Shown here: positions 11,701 to 21,068 of the stretch, piece after piece
Numbering within the stretch: the stretch's first letter is position 1
Layout of the letters: every line of letters starts with the position of its first letter
Origin: Trifolium pratense
Taxonomy: Eukaryota > Streptophyta > Magnoliopsida > Fabales > Fabaceae
Assembly: GCF_020283565.1 (NCBI RefSeq)
Contig: NC_060065.1
Location: forward strand, 25,656,409-25,720,408
DNA length: 64,000 nucleotides
Direction of reading: 5' to 3'
Notes under the pieces: generated by a model
Databases searched by the model: none
Seen by the model: only the letters and a program-made list of their open reading frames with translations
Told to the model about the DNA's origin: nothing
Made by a program: the position numbers and the translations under genes

Positions 11701-13818
11701 TGTCTCGCTAATTTAGAATTGGTATTACAAAGATGTGTTAAAGTCAACCTAGTACTCAATTGGGAGAAATGTCATTTCATGGTTCGTGAAGGACTAGTCT
11801 TAGGGCATATAGTTTCTAATAGAGGAATAGAAGTGGACAAAGCTAAAATTGAAGTAATAGAAAACCTTCAACCTCCAAAAACCATTAGGGACATAAGAAG
11901 TTTTTTAGGACACGCAGGTTTTTATCGTAGATTCATAAAAGACTTCTCTAAAATAACTAAACCCTTAACAGGCCTTTTAATGAAAGACGCCGAATTCATC
12001 TTCGACGACAAATGTATGGAAGCATTCCAACACCTCAAGCAAGCCTTGATTTCCGCACCTATAATGCAACCTCCTGATTGGAGTGAACCATTCGAGATTA
12101 TGTGTGACGCCAGCGATTACGCCGTAGGAGCCGTTCTAGGACAAAGAAAGGATAAAAAGCTACACGCTATCTACTATGCAAGTAGAACTTTAGACGCGGC
12201 ACAACTAAACTATGCTACCACCGAAAAAGAACTCTTAGCTGTCGTATTTGCAATCGACAAATTCCGCTCATATTTGGTAGGATCTAAAATCATCATTTAC
12301 ACCGATCACGCAGCAATCCGATATCTTATGAGTAAGAAAGATGCAAAACCAAGACTTCTAAGATGGATACTGCTGCTACAAGAGTTCGACCTAGAAATCA
12401 AAGACAAGAAAGGCATAGAAAATACGGTAGCAGACCACCTGTCTAGAATAGATGATATTAGGGAAGAACATATCCCAATTAACGATGACTTCCCTTGTGA
12501 TAGACTGATCGCCCAATTAGATTTTTCCTCCAACAAAGAAAAAGCTCGCGATGAGAAAATAGAAACCATTCTAGTCCAAACTACAGCCCCCTGGTACGCT
12601 GATTATGTTAACTACATAGCTGCCGGAATAATGCCACCTGAATTATCTTATCAACAAAAGAAGAAATTTTTCCATGATGTTAAACAATTTTATTGGGACG
12701 AGCCCCTTTTATTTAAAAGAGGCGCCGACGGAATTTTTCGTCGATGCGTCCCGGAAGAAGAAATGGAGAGTGTCATTACCCATTGTCACGCCTCACCTTA
12801 TGGAGGGCATGCAAGCACTTCTAAAACCGCTTATAAAATCCTACAAGCCGGTCACTATTGGCCTAACCTTTTTAGAGATGTTCACGCGTTTATTGCAAAA
12901 TGCGACCAATGTCAGCGTACGGGAAACATCTCAAGAAGAAACGAAATGCCACTCACAAACATCCTTGAAGTAGAAATCTTCGACGTTTGGGGTATAGATT
13001 TTATGGGACCCTTTCCATCCTCATCAGGTAACAAGTTCATACTCGTAGCAGTAGATTACGTGTCAAAATGGATAGAGGCAATCGCCTCTCCCACTAATGA
13101 TACACGAGTAGTCGTTAAGTTGTTTAAGAAAATTATTTTCCCTAGTTTTGGAGTCCCCCGGTTAGTCATAAGTGACGGCGGCTCTCACTTTATATCCAAA
13201 CAGTTAGAAAACTTATTAAAAAAATATGGAGTGAGACATAGAATTGCAACCCCATATCACCCACAAACAAGTGGCCAAGTAGAGATCTCTAATAGAGAAA
13301 TCAAAACAATCCTAGAAAAAACCGTATCCACTTCTAGAAAGGATTGGGCCACCAAACTGGATGATGCACTTTGGGCATATCGAACCGCCTATAAGACACC
13401 CATAGGGACAACTCCATTTAAACTCATCTACGGAAAATCTTGCCATTTGCCGGTAGAATTAGAACATAGAGCCTATTGGGCAATTAAAAATCTTAACACG
13501 GACTATCAGGCTGCCGGAGCAAAAAGAATGCTAGAACTAAACGAGCTAGATGAACTTAGGCTAGATGCTTACGAAAATGCCAAGATTTATAAAGAAAGAA
13601 CTAAAAAATGGCATGACGGGCACATACTAAGGAAAGAATTCAAGGAAGGAGAACTCGTACTCCTCTTCAACTCTAGGCTAAGGCTATTTCCTGGAAAACT
13701 TCGTTCCAGATGGTCAGGACCGTTTAAAATAACTAAAGTCTTTAAAAATGGGGCCGTAGAAATCAAGAGTAAATCAAACGCAACATTCATTGTTAATGGA
13801 CAGCGTTTAAAACACTAA
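8725..13818 (+). CDS. Athila-type gag-pol polyprotein
   Basis: An open frame of 1,697 codons; the true N-terminus lies upstream across the frameshift, and 8725 is a TTG inside the frame rather than a real start. Domains by approximate residue: retrotransposon gag capsid region 20-200 ([24 protein letters not shown]), zinc knuckle CX2CX4HX4C at 233-246, aspartic protease CDLGAS near 553, reverse transcriptase 840-1060 with MCIDYRKLN near 878 and FMDD near 978, RNase H 1120-1230 with DAS and TDH, and integrase 1350-1600. The integrase has an HHCC zinc finger, the DDE Asp residues in GIDFMG and ISDGGSHF, and Glu in the NREIK segment. All catalytic motifs look intact. The protein copies the element RNA into cDNA and integrates it. 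Confidence 0.93.
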   Translation: MKPALLQIVQQNQFSGSPTEDPNLHLSVFVQYADTIKANGVEPEAIQLRLFPFSLRDRARAWLQALPSNSITTWNELKKQFLARYFPPSKTAMLRAQINGFRQKEGESLFEAWERYKDMMRLCPHQGLEQWLIIHTFYNGLLYNTRLTIDAAAGGALMDKPYQEATQLIENMAQNHYQWGSERAAIEKFQTKGGIYEVSGIDHVNAKVEALTQKLESLTLPTTSTVAAIQPNCEVCGIPGHVPSDCSILAGLDQVHYAALSNNYNPGYKNHPNLSYRNNNTLNPTQAPPGYQKQGAQPAAPYPPRKSNFDIMMEKFLNQNIHTNELVKQLATKVDALATHNKMLETQISQVAQQQATIAAPAGTFPGQPEPNPKGHANAIHAIITRSGKELQGPPDSGVKNSESAKITNKGAESSEPSKEPERESENPQLGDKEGTTKKLTPAAPPVYKTPIPFPQRLAKTKTEGHFKKFVELLKQLNITIPFSEAITQMPTYSKFLKEILSNKRKLDEDSTVALTEECSAIFQNKMPPKLKDPGSFSIPCVIGNYVIDKALCDLGASVSLMPLSISKKLKLSDLKPTRMSLQLADRSVKYPVGILENIPVKIGQLYIPTDFVVMDITEDSCIPILLGRPFLATAGAIIDVKRGKLTLEVGEEKIEFILSKFMQTPAVEDTCYAIDIIDECVKEIEKELPQEIEILEPPIDEGQASLKLSVEDNLREEPPFEPNLTPEPKQSSLELKPLPKNLRYEYLDENLSRPVIVNADLDLIETEKLLDVLRKYPSALGYNISDLKGISPSVCMHRILLEEDAKASREHQRRINPILSEVVKKEVLKLLDAGIIYQISDSKWVSPVHVVPKKGGLTVVKNEKGESVPKRVESGYRMCIDYRKLNKATRKDHFPLPFIDQMLERLAKHSYFCYLDGYSGFFQIPIHPDDQEKTTFTCPVGTFAYRRMPFGLCNAPATFQRCMIAIFADFINNVMEVFMDDFSVYGESFEGCLANLELVLQRCVKVNLVLNWEKCHFMVREGLVLGHIVSNRGIEVDKAKIEVIENLQPPKTIRDIRSFLGHAGFYRRFIKDFSKITKPLTGLLMKDAEFIFDDKCMEAFQHLKQALISAPIMQPPDWSEPFEIMCDASDYAVGAVLGQRKDKKLHAIYYASRTLDAAQLNYATTEKELLAVVFAIDKFRSYLVGSKIIIYTDHAAIRYLMSKKDAKPRLLRWILLLQEFDLEIKDKKGIENTVADHLSRIDDIREEHIPINDDFPCDRLIAQLDFSSNKEKARDEKIETILVQTTAPWYADYVNYIAAGIMPPELSYQQKKKFFHDVKQFYWDEPLLFKRGADGIFRRCVPEEEMESVITHCHASPYGGHASTSKTAYKILQAGHYWPNLFRDVHAFIAKCDQCQRTGNISRRNEMPLTNILEVEIFDVWGIDFMGPFPSSSGNKFILVAVDYVSKWIEAIASPTNDTRVVVKLFKKIIFPSFGVPRLVISDGGSHFISKQLENLLKKYGVRHRIATPYHPQTSGQVEISNREIKTILEKTVSTSRKDWATKLDDALWAYRTAYKTPIGTTPFKLIYGKSCHLPVELEHRAYWAIKNLNTDYQAAGAKRMLELNELDELRLDAYENAKIYKERTKKWHDGHILRKEFKEGELVLLFNSRLRLFPGKLRSRWSGPFKITKVFKNGAVEIKSKSNATFIVNGQRLKH

Positions 13819-14082
13819 TATTTCCCCAATGACGGAGATCACTACTCAAGTTTAAAGTTAGATGATCTCCCACCTGAAACCTAGACGTTGACCGGATTAC
13901 TGTCGAGCTACCGACATTAAACGAAGCGCTGCATGGGAGGCAACCCATATGTTTATTTTCCATTTTTCATATGCTTTATTTTTATTTTTTTGTTGATCAG
14001 CACTAACTTGTATGATTGTTTTCTCTTACTGAAAATAGCAGATACTGAATTAATTTTAAGAAAAAGAAAAAGAAAAAACGAA
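13819..14082 (+). promoter_or_regulatory. Inter-ORF leader with hairpin and possible splice acceptor
   Basis: This region between integrase and the first env-position gene has the hairpin ATGGGAGGCAACCCAT (13933-13948), a sequence I associate with the same position in Athila/Cyclops elements. A pyrimidine-rich stretch ends in TGAAAATAGCAG at about 14040, a plausible splice acceptor for a subgenomic mRNA. The splice is inference only. Confidence 0.4.
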
Positions 14083-15315
14083 ATGGAGGACAAAATGATA
14101 GTTAAGTTCAGAAGCGCCACACAGAAGCAGCGTTACGAAGACCTTTCCCACCGAGTGACATCGTTCCATGTTCTTCCAGACAATCACGCCTTAGTTGCTT
14201 TAGGTATCTCTGAGAGTGTAAGGTTCTTAATCAACCAGCTAGGTTGGGACCGCTTCATCTTCTCCAACCCACCCACCTACCGTAATCTTACTCTAGAATT
14301 CCTAAGTGCATTTAGGTATGAGCCGACTCGTGGAAATTCCACACATGGAGGCCTAGTTAGTTTCAGACTGTTTGGAAAAACCTACCATCTTACAACCCAA
14401 GAGATAGCCGAGTACTTAGGAGTAGCTTGTGGCCCAGATGCTTTCACTGAGATACAAGATGATACCTATATGGAAAGCATGCTTCAACAATACTGGGGCA
14501 GCATAGCAAGCAACCCTAACTCACCCCCTGACGAAAGACTAAGCACAGCCATCCATAACCCGGCAATAAGATATTTCCACATGATTATTGCTCACACCTT
14601 TTTTGGAAAACCCCCCAACGTCACAACCGTCAGTAGGGAAGAACTTTTCATAATGTTCTGTGGATCCCAAGGTCGACCACTTAATGCTGCAGCCTTCCTA
14701 CTTGACAGCCTAGCCAAATTCACCAAAGACCAAACTCGCCGCATAGGTACTGGTGGTTTTGTCACCATCATAGCTAGGGCCCTAGACCTGTATACCCCAC
14801 TATCACAGATCACCCTCTCTGTAGGAGTAGAACTTATGGGTATTCAGTTCTGTTTTAACAATCACCTAATCGGAAACCTTGGCCCTGATACCTTCCAACT
14901 GTTGGTTAACCTTGAGCCTGTTCATGAGTTTACCTTGCCTTATTATGACAAAACTAGTGTCCACGATAAAAAGAACTGGCTCTACAACTTGGAAGGACAA
15001 GATGAAACAGACCCTGAGACACCACCATACTACCACATTATTAATGACCCAAAACCCCCCACCCCACTTTTCATTTATTCACCTGCCCCTCCATCACCTG
15101 CCCAAACAGCTGCTTCTACCTCAGTGCCACCACCTAACTACGGAGCGGCCATCACCGACATTCAGTATGAACTTGAAACTCTTCGTGCAGATCTCGCTAC
15201 TCTAAAGGGAGACTTCCATAGATTCATGGACCTGGTCATAGGACAGTTCGATCAATGCTCGAACCAGATACGCGCCATTCAACTGCCTCCCGCTGCGCCA
15301 CAACCAAGTGGCTGA
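14083..15315 (+). CDS. Athila ORF1 / env-position protein A
   Basis: A frame of 410 residues from the Met of MEDKMIVKF. This start is chosen because it aligns with the N-terminus of the homologous protein encoded at 16150. An in-frame Met at 13933 would add a 50-residue hydrophobic leader, but that DNA contains the conserved hairpin. The protein resembles the ATHILA ORF-1 family that occupies the env position of Athila elements; its biochemical role is unknown. Shared blocks with the second copy are LTLEFLS, an NST-G-x-FRxF motif, AIHNPAxRYF followed by FG, and a GG-TIIAxAxxL motif. The C-terminal 110 residues are Pro-rich and then form a likely coiled coil (ITDIQYELETLRADLATLKGD). I see no convincing transmembrane or furin-like envelope signature. 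Confidence 0.75.
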   Translation: MEDKMIVKFRSATQKQRYEDLSHRVTSFHVLPDNHALVALGISESVRFLINQLGWDRFIFSNPPTYRNLTLEFLSAFRYEPTRGNSTHGGLVSFRLFGKTYHLTTQEIAEYLGVACGPDAFTEIQDDTYMESMLQQYWGSIASNPNSPPDERLSTAIHNPAIRYFHMIIAHTFFGKPPNVTTVSREELFIMFCGSQGRPLNAAAFLLDSLAKFTKDQTRRIGTGGFVTIIARALDLYTPLSQITLSVGVELMGIQFCFNNHLIGNLGPDTFQLLVNLEPVHEFTLPYYDKTSVHDKKNWLYNLEGQDETDPETPPYYHIINDPKPPTPLFIYSPAPPSPAQTAASTSVPPPNYGAAITDIQYELETLRADLATLKGDFHRFMDLVIGQFDQCSNQIRAIQLPPAAPQPSG

Positions 15316-16149
15316 CGACAAGCATCTGTCTATTTTCTTCTTTCGCGCCGAAACACCTCTTTGAATAAATTTGCGCGAAAGAAAATATTTATTTCCCGCT
15401 TTCAGTATTTTATTTTTTATGCATCCAAACTATTTAATTTTCCTGCATAAATTTCTCAATTAGATACAATTATTTTATTCTGGTATTAATAAATTATGCA
15501 AGTATTTTCATGTTAGATTTCCTTTTTCTGCATGTTTCATCTATATATATATACTTTTCAACTTAGTTAAATTTTTTCTTACAATACTGCTTTGCTGCTA
15601 CTACTATGGTCAACAAGCTACACTTAATTTTCTGCAAAAGTATCATCTCCTTTACACTGTTTTGGATAACTTGGTAAAAATAACCGGTATTTATTTATTC
15701 CTATATGTTTTAAAAAAATTTATCTTGATCAAAAATATAATTATTATGAACATGCAAACTCATGTGACCTGCAAGGCTATAAAGAGATTCCTTCATTGTT
15801 TCACTGCTACACGCCATGCATTCCCCTATATAATTTAATACTATTTGAGTCACATGCACAACAACACACTATAAGCCACCCAATATAAAGACAAAACCAA
15901 AAATTGTGTCAGGTAACACATATGGCCGGCGCCACACACAGATGCCAATAAGCATGTGGCGTGCGCCACACAACATATGGCTGGCGCCATGCCTTATGCC
16001 AAGCTTTCCTTAAATTTCATTTCATTCAGTACTTCTCCTAATTAATTCACCCGGCCCTCCAGTATCATCTCTTTTTGCAACACTTTTGTTCAATATAGTC
16101 CTCACAAGTACACACTTGCACGAAGCTTACAAAGAAAAATACAATTATA
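15316..16149 (+). promoter_or_regulatory. Spacer between the two env-position genes, with TATA-like box and three palindromes
   Basis: An 830-bp AT-rich spacer. It has CCCCTATATAA at about 15823-15833, followed by three TGGC-N4-GCCA palindromes at 15923, 15957 and 15978, and then the start codon at 16150. It could be an internal promoter and leader for the second gene, or the intron of a spliced message. It has no open frame of its own. Confidence 0.4.
15923..15989. repeat. Three TGGC-N4-GCCA palindromes upstream of env-position gene B
   Basis: Sites at 15923-15934 (spacer CGGC), 15957-15968 (GTGC) and 15978-15989 (TGGC). The spacing rule is exactly that of the LTR array, and the surrounding CATATGGC and GTGGC contexts are similar. 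Confidence 0.8.
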
Positions 16150-17466
16150 ATGGCTCAACCAGACTATGAAGTCATCTTTAGGAAAGGCAGAAATGAAAAG
16201 CAAGCTAGTCTTTACCAAGAGTTAAGCACTAGAGAAATTGTATCAACCAGGTATTGTGATGAATCTTGTTTAAAAATGTTAGGTTTGTATGATAGTGTCA
16301 ATTTTATGCTTGATTCTCTCCATCTCAATTATTTCCTATCACAAGCTAACCCAGTTTATGTTCAATTGACACTTGAATTCCTAAGTTCACTCAAAATTTC
16401 CACTGTCCCTGATTCAAACAGTACTAGTGGGACTATAAATTTTAGAATGTTTAATCACGATTATGCTTTTAGTTTCCACGATATGGCTGATCTTTTACAC
16501 TTTCCTCACACACATGTGGTATGTGAAGTCACTGATGATGAGTTATGGTCAAAAACTTTTGTTTATATGTGGAAAGCTCTCACCGGTAAAAATACTACTA
16601 GCTTTGAGGGTAACCGCGCTTCGGCAATTCATAATCCGGCCGTTCGATATTTTCGCCAGTTACTAGCTGGCACTATTTTTGGTCGGGCAAATTCTAACAA
16701 AGTAAATTCAAAAGAGCTTTATTATTTGTTTGCTTTTGTTAAGAAAATAAAAATTAATTCTGTTCCCTTTATGTTTAATCATATGCGCTCAATCGTTACT
16801 TCTCAACGCGGAACTATCACTTTTGGTGGATTGATCACCACAATTGCTAAAGCCATAGGATTAGAACACCGACTCAGAAATCTTACTTCACTGCCTATAA
16901 GCTCAATTGACTTTGATATGGTAAAGAGCATGAAATTAGTAAAGGAAGCAAAGGATGGACATTTATATTTAATGATTAATAATAGTGTTTTCCGTGAATT
17001 TGTTTTTCCTAACCCAGAAAGGACTGACGTTCGTGGTTTCAATAATTTTTTGTATTTTCCACCTGAAGATGAAACCCCCACGAACAATTCTGATAATGTT
17101 GCTGCTGATGGGGGCCACACTTTTGTTCCACCTGCACACGACACACCTCTTTCTAACCCTTTTGCAGGTCCTTCTTCCTCATCTCGCCAGAGCACCATCG
17201 ATGATGTACTTAATGAGTTGCGCGCCCAAAATGCTTTGAATGAAGAGCGTGATGGCCTCTTTTATGCAATTCACCAACAACAAGAGGGGATGTTGGAACA
17301 AATGAACTCAATGCAAACACAACAAACTCTTATTCTCCGCAATCAACACCAGTTGGAGGCTGCCAATGCACGACAACAGCAGCAACTCGATCGCGTCATT
17401 TATGACATAAGCGATTTGAGATTGCAATTTGACAACTATCAGAGATACCCGCAGCCTCCTCCATGA
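16150..17466 (+). CDS. Athila ORF1 / env-position protein B (diverged paralog of A)
   Basis: An intact frame of 438 residues starting MAQPDYEVIF. It is clearly homologous to the protein at 14083-15315 along most of its length: LYDSVNFML against ISESVRFLI, LTLEFLSSL against LTLEFLSAF, AIHNPAVRYFRQLLAGTIFG against the matching block, and GGLITTIAKAIGL against GGFVTIIARALDL. The C-terminal third is Pro/Ser-rich and then Gln-rich and heptad-like (about 350-430), a likely coiled coil. The two copies are strongly diverged, so the duplication is old while the element itself is young. Function is unknown; both frames are open, which suggests both have been kept. Confidence 0.75.
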   Translation: MAQPDYEVIFRKGRNEKQASLYQELSTREIVSTRYCDESCLKMLGLYDSVNFMLDSLHLNYFLSQANPVYVQLTLEFLSSLKISTVPDSNSTSGTINFRMFNHDYAFSFHDMADLLHFPHTHVVCEVTDDELWSKTFVYMWKALTGKNTTSFEGNRASAIHNPAVRYFRQLLAGTIFGRANSNKVNSKELYYLFAFVKKIKINSVPFMFNHMRSIVTSQRGTITFGGLITTIAKAIGLEHRLRNLTSLPISSIDFDMVKSMKLVKEAKDGHLYLMINNSVFREFVFPNPERTDVRGFNNFLYFPPEDETPTNNSDNVAADGGHTFVPPAHDTPLSNPFAGPSSSSRQSTIDDVLNELRAQNALNEERDGLFYAIHQQQEGMLEQMNSMQTQQTLILRNQHQLEAANARQQQQLDRVIYDISDLRLQFDNYQRYPQPPP

Positions 17467-17512
17467 TTCACCATTTTTCAGGTTACACGTTCCTTTCCTT
17501 TCTTTAAGTCAC

Positions 17513-17548
17513 AACATTGGGGACAATGTTGGATTTAAGTTTAGGGGA
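17513..17548 (+). promoter_or_regulatory. Internal stem-loop and polypurine module
   Basis: AACATTG, loop GGGA, CAATGTT, a six-base spacer, then AAGTTTAGGGGA. It matches the layout of the module next to the right LTR and could be a second plus-strand primer site. Confidence 0.55.
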
Positions 17549-18396
17549 GGACTTTACTGTTTTTATTTTCTACTTTTCAGTCTAATTTTATTTTAGTCTA
17601 ATTTTCCTTTTTTGCAAATAAATTTTTTCGGGTTATTTTAAATTTTTTCCAAAATCTTGAGCCATAACAAAAATTTTGAGAAGTAATACAATTTTGATTT
17701 TCCAAAAGTCACTGACAAAATTAAGTTGTGAGCATATTTTCATACTAGCTATATCATTTCAACACCATAAATTTCTTAATTATGTAGATCAATTTTGATA
17801 TTTGCCTTACCCGAGCTTAAATTTCTTGACTTTACTAATCCTTGAGTAAACCATTAGGTAGTCGGCACCATCTAAGATCACTATCTAAGTGGTAGAGTCG
17901 ACGAATATAAGTGAATGATTTCGAAAAAAAAAAAAATGATGATAAATAATAACAAAGGTAGTATAAATCTGAAAAGGGGGACTACGCATTCTAAGTCAGG
18001 TGACCCTCACCCGGTCATTTAGCCCAACTGCGAATCACCTCTAAGATATAAAGCTATCCTATGTCAAAAAGGACAATAAATAATATGAAAAAGAATCGGA
18101 TCATAATCACTAACAGACTCACTACCATGTGTGTGTGAATAGATAACGGGCTTAATGTGATTACCAAAGGTTTAAAAGGGATGAAGAAAGATGAGATTAA
18201 AGTTAAGTTCGGGAATGGCAAAATAGTTCGGAACGGTCTATATAAGGAAGAAATTCATGATCGTATGTGATTTGTGTTTTTATGATATCTTTAGTGTGAT
18301 GAATGAACTTACTTGTTTTATTTGGTCAAGATTAAAATAGGTGACTAAAGGGACGTCTTATGTCATGTTTTCTCTATCACTAAACGATATATCTTT

Positions 18397-18435
18397 TTGC
18401 TTGAGGACAAGCAATGGTTCAAGTTTAGGGGAATT
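18397..18435 (+). promoter_or_regulatory. Polypurine tract module before the right LTR
   Basis: TTGCTTG, loop AGGA, CAAGCAA, a six-base spacer, then AAGTTTAGGGGA and ATT directly before TGATAAC of the LTR. The purine run is in the correct place to prime plus-strand DNA synthesis. Confidence 0.8.
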
Positions 18436-20205
18436 TGATAACACTGAAAAATATAGTATTTATTTTATAATATTAGTTTAATATTTTATTATTTTCTTTG
18501 CATTTTAGTAGTATTATTATCATTTTTTATTGTGTATTACAGGTATTTCCGGAACTTCTCGAAATAAAAAAAATCACAAAATTAATGTCAAAGTGGATCA
18601 AAAAGACATTGGATCAGATGGAAGAGAGGCCCAAAAGAAATTGGACGAACAAGGCTAGCCCACAAGCACTTGGCATGTGCCAGGCACATGTGGTCCACAC
18701 AACAACACATGGCGTTGGCCATGCTTGTGGCACTCGCCACACCTATAAGCCATGGCGCCGGCCATGTGCCTTGTGGCACCCGCCACAGGCTTTGTACACA
18801 TGGCGCCCGCCATGTGCTTATGGCACCCGCCACGTAGTGCTTCCTTCCTACTTTCACGGACACGTTTCACACGGCTTTATCCTCAACTCAACTGCTCCTC
18901 AGATTTCGGTGCTCCTCAGATTTCGGTGGAAGCAACTAAGATATGCACGTTTCTTATAACGGAACAACGATTTAGAAGGAGATATTTCTATTTCATGAAG
19001 GCTATAAATAGAGAACACTAGTCAGTGTTTTAGGGACATTATTCTACGCAGACTTAAGAGAAAAATTCAGTTTAAAATTTTAGTTGTTAAGTGTTTTAGT
19101 TTACGGAGCAAAAAGGTGTGGTGTTGCTGCTTACACTTCCAGTTCCAGTGTCAATCAGTCTTTGATTTCCTTTGTTCCGGTGTACCTGTACTAGTTTCAC
19201 TAGTATTTGTAAGTTTTAATAACAGTACTTTTATTTTATTCAGTTTGAATATTCAGATTTATGCTTTGATATAATTACCAATTCAAGTTTAATTTTGTTA
19301 TATTCCAGTTTGATATTCGTATGCTCTGTTTGATTTACTGTTACTCTGTTTAAATGTTTCGTTTAACTAAGAATTATTTAATCAGTATCTTGTCAAATAA
19401 AATCATGCGCAGCTAAATCTATTTAACTGGATGTGAATTAGGAAGCTAATCTGGATTTGGTAATTAATCTGTGACTTAAGTTTTTTTTTTTCAATCTAGT
19501 TTTCTGTTCAGTTTTTAATAATTAAATTAAAGATTTTGCACGAGAGTGAAAATTAACTAAGGTATAAATTAATAGCACGACAGTGTGAGATTTGTACCGG
19601 ATAGTAAAAACTGAACATTAATTTTAAACACCGCGACAGCTCTTTAAAATTAATTAAACTATATTAGTTTTCAAAAAGTATTTTATAAATAGATGTGAGA
19701 ACGAGAGTGAAGCATTCACTTATATTATATAGTATCAGTTCAATAGCGCGACCGCGTGAGACTATATTTTTAAACTAATGTTGTTTTGAGAAAACTAGAT
19801 CTTTTTAATTAAATTGAATTGATTTTCAAAAAGTATTTTTATAAGTAAGTGCGAGAGCGAAAGTGAAACATTTATTTTATATCTATACGATATTACTCAA
19901 TAGCGCGAGAGTGTGAGACGCGTATCTTTTAATCAATTTCAGTTTATTAAAAAGTATCATTATTTCAAAACGCAGTTTAATTACCGAATCCATTGAAGCA
20001 GTTTTATTCACATTCCAGTTAGTTTAATAATATTTTATTTAATACAGTTTAATTAATTATCTAAAACGCCTTCTTTAATTAATATCTAGCCTTAACCTTA
20101 CGATATATTAAAAACATAAGCGAAATATTACAAATAGTCCCTGTGGGATCGATAATCTTTTATAACTACACGATATACCTGTGCACTTGCAGAGTTATCG
20201 CATCA
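18436..20205 (+). repeat. Right (3') LTR of the Athila-type element
   Basis: 1,770 bp, shifted by 11,785 from the left LTR and almost identical to it, including the palindrome array (18671-18832) and the TATA box (19003-19011). It ends GTTATCGCATCA, followed by the CATAT duplication. Differences noticed are A to G at 19452 relative to the left copy, one extra T in the T-run, T to C near 19904, and two changes in the last six bases. Confidence 0.95.
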
Positions 20206-20244
20206 CATATCTTATTTAATCATTATATATCTTACAACTAATCA

Positions 20245-20275
20245 GACCCGTGCACCGCACGGGTCGATGTTCTAG
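20245..20275 (+). mobile_element. Helitron 3' terminus (hairpin plus CTAG)
   Basis: A perfect 9-bp stem (GACCCGTGC / GCACGGGTC) with an ACC loop spans 20245-20265. It is followed by GATGTT and CTAG at 20272-20275, then T at 20276. A hairpin 6-12 bases before CTRR with a 3' T is the standard Helitron end. With the Athila element removed, this lies about 160 bp past the helicase end at 6552, the usual distance. Confidence 0.85.
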
Positions 20276-20435
20276 TAATAATATAAGCTTGTATATACAA
20301 GCAAACCCTAAACCTATTTTTTTTCCTCCATTTTTATATTGGAGTTTTTTATTAAAAAAAAAAATACAATTTTGTCTTGACTAGGATTCAAACCCACATC
20401 TCTTTATTAGAATAAAACATTTCAACCACTATGGC

Positions 20436-20820
20436 AAGTAAACCAATTGTGATTAAAATTATGTCCACAATGTGTTAAATCTGATTCACGTTATGAATCA
20501 ATTATATTTCTTGCGGAATTAATTTACATCCATATTGAGAAATCAATTATCATCAATCAAATAGGAAATATTTCATAGGATAATTAAGTACCATCAATTT
20601 TATTTTATTTTTTGCTAAAGAAGAGGGGACTAAGCCCAAAGAGAATTACAGAGCAACAATTCGGGGAGTAGTGACTCTCAATCTATCATCTAAACATAAC
20701 TGGTCTATCCCTACCGGAGGGATATCAAACATAATGCATCCAACTGACTGACATCCTATCGAAGCCAACGCATCAGCCACTTTATTTGCCTCACGATATA
20801 CATGTCGAACGCGAACATTC
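20436..20820. repeat. Duplicated LINE tail plus flank, copy 1
   Basis: About 385 bp. It has host flank (AAGTAAACCAATTGTG...), one side of the LINE target duplication (20587-20601), and the last 220 bp of the LINE 3' end, including the end of its RNase H frame. It is repeated at 20860-21243 with offset 424-423 and almost no differences. The two copies are joined by a 39-bp segment containing an inverted repeat. Confidence 0.9.
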
Positions 20821-20858
20821 ACGTTATGAAATCTGATTCTCATAACGTGAATGTTCGC
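20811..20858. repeat. Perfect 19-bp inverted repeat at the duplication junction
   Basis: Left arm GCGAACATTCACGTTATGA (20811-20829), 10-base loop AATCTGATTC, right arm its exact reverse complement (20840-20858). The left arm is the end of copy 1 fused to ACGTTATGA, a string found in the flank near 20487. Confidence 0.9.
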
Positions 20859-21068
20859 AAAGTAAACCAATTGTGATTAAAATTATGTCCACAAAGTGTT
20901 AAATCTGATTCACGTTATGAATCAATTATATTTCTTGCGGAATTAATTTACATCCATATTGAGAAATCAATTATCATCAATCAAATAGGAAATATTTCAT
21001 AGGATAATTAAGTACCATCAATTTATTTTATTTTTTGCTAAAGAAGAGGGGACTAAGCCCAAAGAGAA

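Larger units (their letters stand above)
17467..18435 (+). other. 3' noncoding region of the Athila-type element
   Basis: No coding frame. It holds two copies of a stem-loop plus polypurine module: 17513-17548 just after gene B, and 18397-18432 abutting the right LTR. Between them lies AT-rich sequence with an A-run near 17923. Confidence 0.8.
6651..20205 (+). mobile_element. Full-length Athila-type Ty3/gypsy LTR retrotransposon
   Basis: The element is 13,555 bp and is flanked by CATAT duplications at 6646-6650 and 20206-20210. It has two almost identical LTRs (6651-8419 and 18436-20205), a tRNA-Asp primer binding site, gag-protease-RT-RNaseH-integrase in one long frame, two env-position genes, and a polypurine tract before the right LTR. 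Domain order, the tRNA-Asp primer and the ATHILA ORF1-type proteins place it in the Athila lineage (Cyclops-like in legumes). It is inserted in the 3' tail of the Helitron whose helicase ends at 6552. A gag frameshift near 8695-8699 is the main visible lesion. Confidence 0.95.

Noticed and set aside
13933..14082. Hydrophobic N-terminal extension of env-position protein A as a signal peptide
   Set aside because: The DNA holds the conserved ATGGGAGGCAACCCAT hairpin and a T-rich stretch, and the paralog has no such extension. More likely leader or intron.
20646..20870. Separate small gene with an RNase H-like end
   Set aside because: It is only the duplicated LINE tail (copy 1) fused to the junction sequence.
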